From NCBI GenBank assembly GCA_001897995.1, contig MKRV01000254.1, positions 1 to 64,000 of the forward strand: a DNA stretch of 64,000 nt, read 5' to 3'. The notes beneath the pieces were generated by a model. That model did no database searches. It had not been told where the DNA came from and worked only from the letters and a program-made list of their open reading frames with translations. Positions within the stretch are counted from its first letter, which is position 1; each line of letters begins with the position of its first letter. The position numbers were made by a program, and so were the translations under genes. This stretch comes from Alphaproteobacteria bacterium 65-37. Lineage in GTDB: Bacteria; Pseudomonadota; Alphaproteobacteria; Reyranellales; Reyranellaceae. Below, one piece after another: positions 28,493 through 36,765 of the stretch.

Positions 28493-29188
28493 TCAGACTT
28501 CCAGCCATTCCTTCCTGATCGCGGCATCGGCCATCAAGGTCGCCGGCGTTCCTTCGAAGACGATGCGGCCATGGCCCATGACGTGGACACGGCGGGAGAC
28601 TTCGAGGGCTATCGCCAGCTTCTGCTCGACCAGGAGGATGCAGACGCCTCGATCGCTGATCTGACGCAGCAGGTTGGCCACGAGTTCGACCATCCGGGGA
28701 GCCAATCCTTCGGTCGGCTCGTCGATCATGATCAGGTCGGGATCACCCATCAGCGTCCGGCAGATGGTCAGCATCTGCTGCTCGCCGCCGGAAAGCACGG
28801 CGGCCGACACTTCGGCCCGCTCCTCGAGGCGAGGAAACAGGGCGAACATGTCCTGCATGGACCAGCGCCCGCGCGAACGCGGGTTCTTCTGCCCGAGGAG
28901 AAGATTTTCGCGCACCGTCAGCCCGGGAAAGACGTCGCGGTTTTCGGGCACGTATCCTACGCCGAGACGGGCGATCTCGTGCGGCTTCAGTCCCAGGATG
29001 TCGCGGTCCTTGAAGCGGATGGTGCCGGTGCAGGCGACGTCGCCCATGATGGCCTTGATCATGGTGGAACGTCCGGCCCCGTTGCGCCCCAGCAAGGCGA
29101 CGATCTCGCCCTCTGCCAGGCGAAGATCGACCCCTTGCAGGACATGGCTCTTGCCGTAGTAGGCATGGACATCGCGAAGCTCGAGCAT
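28493..29188 (-). CDS. livF: Branched-chain amino acid-type ABC transporter ATP-binding protein LivF (operon 1)
   Basis: A 231-aa ABC ATPase. Q-loop, signature LSGGEQQMLTICRTLM, Walker B DLIMIDEPTEGL and the switch-region pattern LLVEQ are conserved. The Walker A motif reads GRNGAGRST: residue 40 is Arg (codon CGT, minus strand 29069-29071) where almost all ABC ATPases have the phosphate-binding Lys. The LivF proteins of the two other operons in this window keep Lys. The change may abolish ATP hydrolysis at this site, leaving LivG to drive transport, or be tolerated. It starts on TGATG, overlapping the livG stop, as the last gene of operon 1. Confidence 0.93.
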   Translation of the reverse strand: MLELRDVHAYYGKSHVLQGVDLRLAEGEIVALLGRNGAGRSTMIKAIMGDVACTGTIRFKDRDILGLKPHEIARLGVGYVPENRDVFPGLTVRENLLLGQKNPRSRGRWSMQDMFALFPRLEERAEVSAAVLSGGEQQMLTICRTLMGDPDLIMIDEPTEGLAPRMVELVANLLRQISDRGVCILLVEQKLAIALEVSRRVHVMGHGRIVFEGTPATLMADAAIRKEWLEV

Positions 29189-29961
29189 CAATCGGCGTTC
29201 CCCGGCGTCTCGGGCTTCAGCGTTCCGAGATAGGCATCCTGGACGGCCTTGTTGGCTCTTATCTCGGCGGCGCTCCCGGTGGCTATGATCGCGCCGTAGA
29301 CGAGCACTGAGATTCGGTCCGCGAGGTCGAACACGACGCTCATGTCGTGCTCGACCATGACGAGGGTCTTTCCAACGGTGACCTCGCGGATCAGATCGAT
29401 CGCCCGGCTGGTTTCGCTTCGGCTCATGCCCGCCGTGGGTTCGTCGAGCAGAACGACATCGGCGCCGCCTGCGATGGCGATGCCGATTTCGAGGGCCCGC
29501 TGCTCGGCATAGGTCAGGACGCCGGCCAGGACGTCCCGGCGTTGCGTCAGTCCGATCCGGGCCAGGACATCCGCGACCTTCGCCGACACGTCGGTCAGAC
29601 GATCGGCCCATCGCCAGAAGCAATAGCGATAGCCACTCGACCAGAGGACGGCGCATCGGATGTTCTCGGACACCGATAGACGCGGAAACAGATTCGACAC
29701 CTGGAAGCTGCGCGCCAGGCCTTGTCGATTGATGGCAAACGGCGAACGGCCGGTGATGTCGCGGCCGTGCAGCGCGACAGTGCCGCCGCTCGGCGGAAAG
29801 CGGCCGCTGATCAGGTGGAAGAGCGTGGACTTGCCGGCGCCGTTGGGCCCGATGATGGCGTGCCGTTCACCCGCGGTGACGGACAACGAGACGCCACGGA
29901 TGATCGACGCCTTGCCGAAATCCTTTCGGAGGTTGTCGAGGACCAGCGCCGGCTGGGTCAT
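29188..29961 (-). CDS. livG: ABC transporter ATP-binding protein LivG (operon 1)
   Basis: A 257-aa ATPase with intact Walker A GPNGAGKST, LivG-type segment GLARSFQVSNLFPRLSVSENI, signature LTYAEQRALEIGIAIA (a relaxed form of LSxGE), Walker B VVLLDEPTAGM and switch histidine in VEHDM. It pairs with the LivF of this operon, whose Walker A lysine is replaced. It overlaps the livM stop by ATGA and the livF start, so translation of the M-G-F part is coupled. Confidence 0.95.
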   Translation of the reverse strand: MTQPALVLDNLRKDFGKASIIRGVSLSVTAGERHAIIGPNGAGKSTLFHLISGRFPPSGGTVALHGRDITGRSPFAINRQGLARSFQVSNLFPRLSVSENIRCAVLWSSGYRYCFWRWADRLTDVSAKVADVLARIGLTQRRDVLAGVLTYAEQRALEIGIAIAGGADVVLLDEPTAGMSRSETSRAIDLIREVTVGKTLVMVEHDMSVVFDLADRISVLVYGAIIATGSAAEIRANKAVQDAYLGTLKPETPGNAD

Positions 29962-31223
29962 TTCATGCTCTCGTGCAGACGGTTGTCGAGCTCGTTCCAG
30001 GCCCGGGCGACCACCGGCCAGGTCCGCCGGAACAGGAAGAACCCACCCAACGTGAGGAGGACGGCAACGGCCCAGGGCAGGAGCTGGCCGGTGTCGATCC
30101 TCATCCAGAAGAGCCGGAGCAGGGGGCCTTCATGTGCGTTGAGGGTGATGTGGTAGTTCATTTCCAGGAGCGTGATGACGCCGGCCGCAAAGACGAGACC
30201 GGCGCCGCCGCTCAGCAGGTAGGACGGGATCAGGCGGTGCAGCACGCCGGCGCGGAGCAGTGGCAAGTGCTTCTCGATCAGCCCTGCAATGCCGGTCGGG
30301 GCGAACAACACGGTGACGACGAACAGCAGCCCCAGATAGAGCAACCAGGCCGGCGTGATGTCGCTCAGGGAAAGCTGGATCAGGCTGATCAGCACGGCGC
30401 CGATGACCGGTCCATAGAAGAAGCCCGCTCCTCCGATATAGACCATGATCAGGACCGAGCCGGAGGCAGCGGTGGAGAGGTTGGTCGCCGTCATGATCTC
30501 GTAGTTGATCGCCGCCAGGCCGCCGGCAATACCGGCAAAGAAGGCCGAGATGACGAAAGACAACAGGCGGACCACGCGCGCGCTGTAGCCGATGAACTCG
30601 GCCCGTTCCGGATTGTCGCGGACGGCTGTAGCCATGCGCCCGAGAGGTGTCCGTGTGAAGGCGTACATGGCGATCGCCGACAGTACTCCCCAACCGACGA
30701 TCAGGTAGTAGACCTGGAGCTGCGATGCGAGATCGACACCGAATAGCGCCGGCCCGGCGCTGCGGTCCGTCGTGATGCCCGACTCGCCTCCGAAAAAACT
30801 CTCGAGAATCAGCGACGAAGCGGCGACCAGCTCGGCAATGGCGAGCGAGATCATCGCAAAGGCGGTCCCGTGGCGTCGGGTCGACAACGCGCCGAACAGC
30901 AGACCGAAGGCGGCCCCGATGACGCCCGCGAAGAGCGGCACCAGCAGCACCGGGATGGGGAGCTGCTGCAGGCCGATCAGATTGATCAGGTGGATGGCGG
31001 CAAATCCGGCCAGGCCGAAATAGACAGCGTGACCGAACGAGAGGAGGCCAGTCTGCCCCAGCAGCACGTTGTAGGAGAGGGCAAAGATGATGGCGATGCC
31101 GATCAGGCACATCTTCGTCAGCGCGGTCTTCGAGGGAACGAGCTCAGGCAGCAGCAGTGCCAGCACGATCGCGACGAGCCAGACGATGCGCCCGCCATGG
31201 TTGCTCGTGGAGGTCGGTGTCAT
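29958..31223 (-). CDS. livM: ABC transporter permease LivM with C-terminal membrane extension (operon 1)
   Basis: A 421-aa inner-membrane permease. The core of about 310 residues has the LivM landmarks: SYNVLLGQTGLLSFGHAVYFGLAGFAA, AVRDNPERAEFIGY (the EAA-like coupling loop) and an IGGAGFFYGPVIGA helix. About 100 further residues (from roughly 320) contain two extra hydrophobic segments and end in a charged helix; this longer form exists in a subgroup of proteobacterial LivM proteins. ATGA overlap with livH before it. Substrate follows from the binding protein and is unknown. Confidence 0.92.
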   Translation of the reverse strand: MTPTSTSNHGGRIVWLVAIVLALLLPELVPSKTALTKMCLIGIAIIFALSYNVLLGQTGLLSFGHAVYFGLAGFAAIHLINLIGLQQLPIPVLLVPLFAGVIGAAFGLLFGALSTRRHGTAFAMISLAIAELVAASSLILESFFGGESGITTDRSAGPALFGVDLASQLQVYYLIVGWGVLSAIAMYAFTRTPLGRMATAVRDNPERAEFIGYSARVVRLLSFVISAFFAGIAGGLAAINYEIMTATNLSTAASGSVLIMVYIGGAGFFYGPVIGAVLISLIQLSLSDITPAWLLYLGLLFVVTVLFAPTGIAGLIEKHLPLLRAGVLHRLIPSYLLSGGAGLVFAAGVITLLEMNYHITLNAHEGPLLRLFWMRIDTGQLLPWAVAVLLTLGGFFLFRRTWPVVARAWNELDNRLHESMK

Positions 31224-32170
31224 ACGTCGCGGCTCCCGAAAAGGCCGCGCGGCCGAACCACCAGCATGACCAGAAGCATCAGGTAGGGCAGGATTGGCGC
31301 GATCTGGGCGATCGTCGTATGGCGGATGTCTCCCAGGAAGCTCGCGGAGGCCGTCCCGAGTCCCGCGACCCGAAAGACGTCGTCCAGCGATACGTCCATG
31401 ACGACGGCAAATGTCTGGACCAGCCCGACGAGAAGCGAGGCCAGCAAGGCGCCGGGCAGTGAGCCCAGGCCGCCGATAACGACGACGGTGAACAGGATGG
31501 CGCCGAGTGCCCCGGCCATGCTGGGCGATGTCACGAAGATCGGCCCGCCAATGACTCCTGCAAGACCGGCAAGGCCGGCTCCGGCGCCGAACACCAGCAT
31601 GAAGACCCGCGGAACATCGTGTCCGAGCATGCCGACCATGCCGGGATGGGTGAGCGCGGCACGGATGATCAGCCCGGTGCGGGTGCGCGACAGGGCCGCG
31701 AACAAGCCGAAGAAGATCGCTACCGCAAGCGCCAGCACGAAGACGCGATAGAAGGGGTAGGGGGTGTCGAACAGGCGGAAGAGCGGAAAGTCGAGCGCCG
31801 CCGGAATCCGGTAGGGAACACCGATCCGGCCCCAGATCATCTGGACAGCCTCCTGGATCATGAAGGCGACGCCGAAGGTGAAGAGCAGCTCCGAGACATG
31901 CCCATGCTGATGTACGCGACGCAGGCCATATCGTTCGAGCAGGGCGCCACCGACGCCGAGCGCCAGGGGGGCCAGCACCAAGGCAGGCAGAAAGCCCAGG
32001 GTCTTGGAGATCTGATATCCGAGATAGGCGCCCAGCATGTACATGGCGGCATGGGCGAGGTTGAGCACGCCCATCATGCCGAAGATGAGCGTGAGGCCGC
32101 TCGCAAGCATGAACAGCAGCATTCCGTAGATGACGCCGTTCAGGGTCGAGATGACGAGCTGTTCCAGCAA
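31220..32170 (-). CDS. livH: ABC transporter permease LivH (operon 1)
   Basis: A 316-aa permease with about eight membrane helices. The landmarks are NGVIYGMLLFMLASGLTLIFGMMGVLNLAHAAMYMLGAYLG near the N-terminus and the coupling loop SRTRTGLIIRAALTHPGMVGMLG. No ATG or GTG precedes the first helix in frame; a TTG at 32170 (TTGCTGGAACAG...) is the best start, with CTGGA about nine bases upstream. The start is therefore uncertain by a few codons. It follows the binding-protein gene after 80 bases. Confidence 0.88.
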   Translation of the reverse strand: MLEQLVISTLNGVIYGMLLFMLASGLTLIFGMMGVLNLAHAAMYMLGAYLGYQISKTLGFLPALVLAPLALGVGGALLERYGLRRVHQHGHVSELLFTFGVAFMIQEAVQMIWGRIGVPYRIPAALDFPLFRLFDTPYPFYRVFVLALAVAIFFGLFAALSRTRTGLIIRAALTHPGMVGMLGHDVPRVFMLVFGAGAGLAGLAGVIGGPIFVTSPSMAGALGAILFTVVVIGGLGSLPGALLASLLVGLVQTFAVVMDVSLDDVFRVAGLGTASASFLGDIRHTTIAQIAPILPYLMLLVMLVVRPRGLFGSRDV

Positions 32171-32250
32171 GATCGTCGTCCAGGCAAGGCAATGGAGGGA
32201 TAACGCGGCGCCTGCCGCGCTACGGTGTCGAGGTCGATTGCCGTTGCCGG

Positions 32251-33483
32251 TTACGGCCTGCGCATCTTGCAGGTCGTGGGGACCTCGGTCTCCTTGGCCG
32301 CCGACATGCCGACGGTCTTGAAGCCGAACGGTGTCTTCTCGAGCTTCTTGGCGACATCGTCGGCCATCACCGAGACATAGAGCGGCTGGTAGAACTGGTG
32401 ATCCGTGGGCCGCACGTAGGTGTCGCCCAGAGGCGTCTTGTAGCTCATCGACTCGAGCTTCTCGGCAACGGCCTTGGGATCGGAAGTCTTTGCCTCGTTC
32501 ATGCTGCGCGTCAGCATCGCGATCACCGTGTCGAGGCGGTAGAAGAACATGTCGCGGCCGTACTTCTTGCCGAATTCGTCGGCCATTTTCTCGGTCGTCG
32601 GATCGGGCACGTTCATGTGCCATTCGCTGACCGCGAAGACCCGGCCAACCCCGGCCGCGCCCAGTGCGGTGACGCCACCCTCGCCATTGGCGAAATAGGT
32701 GAACCACTTGACCGGCAGGCCGAGTTCGCCGCCGGTCTTGACGAGTTGATTGAGGTCGTTGCCCCAGTTTGCCGAGATGACCGCATCGGCTCCCGTGGCG
32801 CGGATCTTGGCGATGTAGGGCGTGAAATCGGCGACCTTCTGCAGCGGGATCAGTTCGTCGCCGACGATCTGGATATCCGGCCGCTTCTCCTTGAGCATTT
32901 GCGTGGCCGCCGAGCGCACCGCTTTGCCGAACGAGTAGTCCTGATTGAACAGGTAGACCTTCTTGATCGACGGATCGTTCTTGATCTGATTGGTGATGGC
33001 GGCCGTGCGGATGTTGACGTCGGCATCGAAGCGGAAGTGCCAGAAGCTGCACTTCTCGTTGGTCAGAACCGGATCCAAGGCAGCGAAGTTTATGTAGAGA
33101 ACCGACTGTTCAGGATTGCGACGGTTGTGCTTCTCGAGGAAGTCGACGATCGCGGCGCCGACGGCGGAACTGTTGCCGTGGAAGACGTAGCGCGCACCGG
33201 CGTCGATCGCCTTCTGCAGCTGAACGATGGTTTCCTGCGGATCGAACTTGTTGTCGAAAGCGATGACGTCGAGCTTCTTGCCGCCCAGCACGCCGCCTGC
33301 CGCGTTCTGACGCTCGGCGAAGAACTGCAGGTGCTGGCGCATGCTTTCGCCGATGAACCCGTTCGGTCCGGACTGGCCGTCGATCAGGGCGAGCTTCACG
33401 GCCGACGTGTCCTGTGCCGATGCGGGGCTGGCCAGTGCCAGAGCGACGAGCGCGGTGGCCGCCAATTTGCGTGCGAACTTCAT
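32251..33483 (-). CDS. ABC transporter substrate-binding protein (operon 1)
   Basis: A 410-aa periplasmic type-1 binding protein. Signal peptide MKFARKLAATALVALALASPASAQ; mature start LALIDGQSGPNGFIGESMRQHLQFFAE. A very good ribosome site (AGGAGGAAA) precedes the ATG at 33483; longer in-frame starts lack one. It is the first gene of operon K-H-M-G-F. The mature sequence (VSEWHMNVPDPTTEKMADEF and YVRPTDHQFYQPLYVS) resembles the branch that often binds aromatic or other carboxylates as well as amino acids; ligand not determinable. Probably controlled by the GntR regulator encoded behind it. Confidence 0.93.
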   Translation of the reverse strand: MKFARKLAATALVALALASPASAQDTSAVKLALIDGQSGPNGFIGESMRQHLQFFAERQNAAGGVLGGKKLDVIAFDNKFDPQETIVQLQKAIDAGARYVFHGNSSAVGAAIVDFLEKHNRRNPEQSVLYINFAALDPVLTNEKCSFWHFRFDADVNIRTAAITNQIKNDPSIKKVYLFNQDYSFGKAVRSAATQMLKEKRPDIQIVGDELIPLQKVADFTPYIAKIRATGADAVISANWGNDLNQLVKTGGELGLPVKWFTYFANGEGGVTALGAAGVGRVFAVSEWHMNVPDPTTEKMADEFGKKYGRDMFFYRLDTVIAMLTRSMNEAKTSDPKAVAEKLESMSYKTPLGDTYVRPTDHQFYQPLYVSVMADDVAKKLEKTPFGFKTVGMSAAKETEVPTTCKMRRP

Positions 33484-33544
33484 GGATTTCCTCCTCTGCG
33501 CCGGCGTTGTGGCGCGTTGGCGCATGGCATTGCGCATTTTTTCC

Positions 33545-33573
33545 ATTTCGCGGGTGAGGGGTGAGCCTGTCAA
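33545..33573 (-). promoter_or_regulatory. Candidate promoter of liv operon 1
   Basis: Read on the minus strand, TTGACA (33573-33568) is a full -35 match. A 17-base spacer and CGAAAT (33550-33545), a weak -10, follow. It lies about 60 bases before the binding-protein start and two bases downstream of the GntR-type palindrome, so a bound regulator would touch the -35 region. Confidence 0.5.
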
Positions 33574-33575
33574 GG

Positions 33576-33600
33576 TTCTTGTGATCACATATCACAAGAA
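33576..33600. promoter_or_regulatory. Putative GntR operator, site 1 (liv operon 1)
   Basis: A perfect inverted repeat: 10-bp arms TTCTTGTGAT and ATCACAAGAA around the five-base centre CACAT. It sits directly upstream of the candidate -35 of liv operon 1. A second site before tctB matches it at 20 of 25 positions. Confidence 0.7.
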
Positions 33601-33688
33601 TCCGATGCCGGCGCGCACGGAGCATTGGCGGTCATTCGGCCTGCCGTTCCGGCAGGCGAGGGCGATGGGCGAGGTGGTGGGCGTCGCG

Positions 33689-34408
33689 TTATTTGGCGGC
33701 GATCTTCTGCTGCTTCGCTTCTTCCAGGAGGTGCGCCACGATCACCTTCTCGGCGCGTCGGATGTCCCGGGCAATTCCCGAACTCGCCGCCCGCCCATTG
33801 CCGGATCGAAGCGCGGCCAGGACCTGACGATGGGGGTGATCGTCACTCCTGATGGCGATGCCGCCGTAGATGTCGCTGCGCACGACGTAGCTGAGCTGTG
33901 GGCCGACCCGCAACCAAAGGCTTTCGATCATCCGCAGGAGCAGCGCTCGCCGTGCCGCCACATAGACGAGGTGATGAAACGCCCGATTGAGACGGAGCGC
34001 GGTTTCCAGATCGCGGTGGTCGGAGGCATCTTCCAGTGCGACGAGAACCCGCTCGAGCTTATCCAGCTCACGAGGTGTGATCCGCGTTGCCGCCTCGGCG
34101 GCCGCTTTGCTCTCAAGGGCAACGCGGATGAGGCACAGTTCCTCGTAGTCGATCGGACTGAGGATCGGCACGGTCAGCGTGCCACCGGAGGTGGCGACGA
34201 GGGCGTTCTCGGCCTCCAGTCGCCGCAATGCTTCTCGTACCGGCATCATGCTCGTCCCCAGCGCACTTGCCAGTTCGCGGATGACGATGCGTTGCCCAGG
34301 CAGCATTTTGCCGGCGACGAGAGCGTCCCTGATGCGGTCGTAGACCTTCTCATGGACGGTGGAATGGCTCACCGGCGAGAAGTCAGGAAGGCTGGTCGGG
34401 TTCTTCAT
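33689..34408 (-). CDS. GntR family transcriptional regulator, FCD-type
   Basis: A 239-aa regulator. The N-terminal winged helix (HEKVYDRIRDALVAGKMLPGQRIVIRELASALGTSMMPVREALRRLEAENAL, residues 18-70) is typical GntR. The C-terminal all-helical FCD domain begins near residue 92 and contains the usual metal-site histidines in LNRAFHHLVY and in the late segment ending DDHPHRQVLAAL. FCD proteins commonly sense small organic acids. The gene lies between liv operon 1 and tctBA, with related palindromes on both sides, which suggests it regulates both transporters and itself. Confidence 0.92.
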   Translation of the reverse strand: MKNPTSLPDFSPVSHSTVHEKVYDRIRDALVAGKMLPGQRIVIRELASALGTSMMPVREALRRLEAENALVATSGGTLTVPILSPIDYEELCLIRVALESKAAAEAATRITPRELDKLERVLVALEDASDHRDLETALRLNRAFHHLVYVAARRALLLRMIESLWLRVGPQLSYVVRSDIYGGIAIRSDDHPHRQVLAALRSGNGRAASSGIARDIRRAEKVIVAHLLEEAKQQKIAAK

Positions 34409-34802
34409 TCGTCGTCGCTCTGGGGTTGGGTGTCGGGGCGCACACCGACATTGGAAGTGTCGCCCGCGTGCCTTGGGATTGCCCGCCGCCTCGGACCGTA
34501 CTTCTGTTGATCAGTGATCACAAGATCACAGGTCGGATTGATGCATCGCTAGCCGCTCGTTCCGCTGGATCCGGATGCGAGGTGTCCCGTGGCAGCAGAC
34601 TTCCTGCAGATACCGCATCGGGCTTCGATATCGAGCAGAATCGGGAGCTTCATTCTCGCAGAACGGAGGCCGGCCGCTCGGCTGTCAGGTTCGCGTAAGC
34701 AAGGAGGATTACCGTCATCTGTTGCAGAGCAACTGCACGAATAGTGAAGGCCAGCGGTGTCGTAGTCGGCATTTGGGCTATCGGCTGGGGGGAACACACA
34801 GC
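34409..34802. other. 394-bp intergenic region between gntR and tctB
   Basis: It holds the second GntR-type palindrome (34502-34526). Near its right end a strong AAGGAGG (34701-34707) is not followed by ATG, GTG or TTG at a normal distance. An open frame beginning at ATC 34717 runs to a TGA at 34804-34806 that overlaps the tctB GTG start. I see no convincing gene. The usual tctC gene is absent here. Confidence 0.5.
34502..34526. promoter_or_regulatory. Putative GntR operator, site 2 (gntR/tctB region)
   Basis: An imperfect palindrome with arms TTCTGTTGAT and ATCACAAGAT around CAGTG; seven of ten arm positions pair. Read on the minus strand it equals site 1 at 20 of 25 positions, including the 12-base block TCTTGTGATCAC. 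It lies about 95 bases before the gntR start and 280 bases before tctB. Confidence 0.6.
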
Positions 34803-35252
34803 GTGAATCGATTTTTGACCAAGGACTTTCTGTCGGGGGTGATGTTCGTCGCCTTCGGCGCAGTGACTCTCTACTTCGGCCAGAATCTCGCGATCGGCAC
34901 CGCCGTGCGCATGGGACCGGGCTATGTGCCCCGCATGTTGTCGATGATCCTCCTGGGGCTCGGTCTGGTGATCTGTGTCCTCGCGCTGGTGAATGGCGGC
35001 GAGGCAGTCGAGAAGCCCAAGTGGAAGCCGATCACCCTGGTGACAATCGGCATCGTCTGTTTCGGTCTGCTGCTGGAAAGGGCCGGCCTGTTGCCGGCGC
35101 TCGCCGTGCTGATCCTGATCTCTTCGCTGGCCGGTGAGGAATTCAAGCTGCTCGAGGTGATCGGCAACATCGTGGTGCTGTCGATCCTCTGCGTCTTGGT
35201 TTTCAAGGTCGGCCTCGGCATGAATATCGCCGTCCTGGAAGGGGTGTGGTGA
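34803..35252 (+). CDS. tctB: Tripartite tricarboxylate transporter small membrane protein TctB
   Basis: A 149-aa protein with four predicted helices. The N-terminal pattern (DFLSGVMFVAFGAVTLYFGQNLAIGTAVRMGPGYVPRMLS) is diagnostic for TctB. GTG start with GGGGGGA about ten bases before. With TctA it forms the membrane part of a secondary carrier for carboxylates that also needs a periplasmic TctC protein. No tctC is present in this window. One base separates it from tctA. Confidence 0.92.
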   Translation: MNRFLTKDFLSGVMFVAFGAVTLYFGQNLAIGTAVRMGPGYVPRMLSMILLGLGLVICVLALVNGGEAVEKPKWKPITLVTIGIVCFGLLLERAGLLPALAVLILISSLAGEEFKLLEVIGNIVVLSILCVLVFKVGLGMNIAVLEGVW

Positions 35253-35253
35253 G

Positions 35254-36756
35254 ATGGAACTCCTGCACAATCTTGCCCTAGGACTGGGCGTTGCCATCAG
35301 TCTGCAGAACCTGACTTATGCGTTGCTGGGCTGCATGGTGGGAACGCTGATCGGCGTTCTTCCGGGTATCGGCCCTGTGGCGACCATCGCCATGCTGCTG
35401 CCGATCACCTTCCACCTGCCGCCCACGGCCTCGCTGATCATGCTGGCCGGCATCTATTACGGCGCGCAGTACGGCGGCTCGACGACGTCGATCCTGGTCA
35501 ACCTGCCGGGTGAGGCCTCGTCCGTCGTGACATGCCTCGACGGTTACCAGATGGCGCGCAACGGTCGCGCCGGCGCGGCGCTGTCGATCTCGGCGGTCGG
35601 CTCGTTCTTCGCCGGCACGGTCGGCACCATCCTTATCGTGCTGTTCGCCCAGCCGCTCACCTTGATGGCGCAGAAGTTCGGCCCGGCCGATTACTGCTCG
35701 CTGATGGCGCTCGGCCTGATCGCCGCCATCGTGCTCGCCAGCGGCTCGGTCACCAAGGCGATCGCCATGGTGTTCCTCGGCCTGCTGTTCGGCCTGGTCG
35801 GTACCGACGTCAATACGGGCGCTCAGCGCTACACCTTCGATATCCCTGAGCTGAGCGACGGCATCGACTTCGCGCCGATCGCCATGGGCCTGTTCGGTAT
35901 CGCCGAGATCGTGGTCAACCTGGAGAGACACTTGACCCGAACCGGTGCGATCAAGGTGACGTCGCTGTGGCCGACCCGCGAAGAGATCCGACGGGCCATT
36001 CCGGCGGTCCTGCGCGGAACGATGCTCGGGTCGATCCTGGGCGTGCTGCCGGGCGGCGGTCCGACGCTCGGTGCGTTCTCGGCCTATACGCTCGAGAAGA
36101 AGCTCTCGAAGACGCCGAAGATGTTCGGCAAGGGTGCGGTCGAAGGCGTGGCTTCTCCCGAAGCAGCCAACAACGCCGCGGCCCAGACCTCGTTCATCCC
36201 CATGCTGACCCTGGGCATCCCGTCGAACGCGGTGATGGCCCTCATGGTCGGTGCCATGATCATCCAGGGCATCCAGCCTGGCCCCGAGGTCATGACCAAG
36301 AAGCCGGACCTGTTCTGGGGCATGATCGTCTCGATGTGGATCGGCAACGCCATGCTGGTCATCATCAACCTGCCGATGATCGGCATGTGGGTGAAGCTGC
36401 TCACGGTGCCTTACCGCTTCCTGGCTCCGGCGATCCTGCTCTTCTGCTGCATCGGCGCCTACAGCCTGCAGAACAGCACCTTCCATGTAATGCAGGTCGG
36501 CATCTTCGGCGTGCTGGGCTACATCTTCGTGCGGCTGGGTTGCGAGGGCGCTCCGTTCCTCCTGGGACTGGTGCTTGGACCGCAGATGGAAGAGTACTTC
36601 CGGCGTGCCATGCTGCTGTCGCGCGGCGATCCGATGATCTTCCTGGAACGCCCGATCAGCCTCGGCCTGTTGATCGCGACCGCCGCTTTGCTCGTGCTGA
36701 TGGCGCTGCCGAGCGTCAAGAAGGCCCGCGAGGAAGCCTTCCAGGAAGAGGGCTGA
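35254..36756 (+). CDS. tctA: Tripartite tricarboxylate transporter large permease TctA
   Basis: A 500-aa membrane protein with about 11-12 helices. It has the two repeated TctA signatures GVLPGIGPVATIAMLLP with GIYYGAQYGGSTTSILVNLPGE, and GVLPGGGPTLGAFSAY with the downstream PEAANNAA...LGIPSNAVMALM block. It moves tri- or dicarboxylates with a cation, receiving the substrate from TctC, which is not encoded nearby. Translationally linked to tctB. It converges with the AraC-type gene with nine bases between. Confidence 0.95.
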   Translation: MELLHNLALGLGVAISLQNLTYALLGCMVGTLIGVLPGIGPVATIAMLLPITFHLPPTASLIMLAGIYYGAQYGGSTTSILVNLPGEASSVVTCLDGYQMARNGRAGAALSISAVGSFFAGTVGTILIVLFAQPLTLMAQKFGPADYCSLMALGLIAAIVLASGSVTKAIAMVFLGLLFGLVGTDVNTGAQRYTFDIPELSDGIDFAPIAMGLFGIAEIVVNLERHLTRTGAIKVTSLWPTREEIRRAIPAVLRGTMLGSILGVLPGGGPTLGAFSAYTLEKKLSKTPKMFGKGAVEGVASPEAANNAAAQTSFIPMLTLGIPSNAVMALMVGAMIIQGIQPGPEVMTKKPDLFWGMIVSMWIGNAMLVIINLPMIGMWVKLLTVPYRFLAPAILLFCCIGAYSLQNSTFHVMQVGIFGVLGYIFVRLGCEGAPFLLGLVLGPQMEEYFRRAMLLSRGDPMIFLERPISLGLLIATAALLVLMALPSVKKAREEAFQEEG

Positions 36757-36765
36757 CCGTCCTCT

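Noticed and set aside
34426-34698. A 90-codon frame in the gntR-tctB gap
   Set aside because: No ribosome site, no family pattern, and it covers the putative operator; probably chance.
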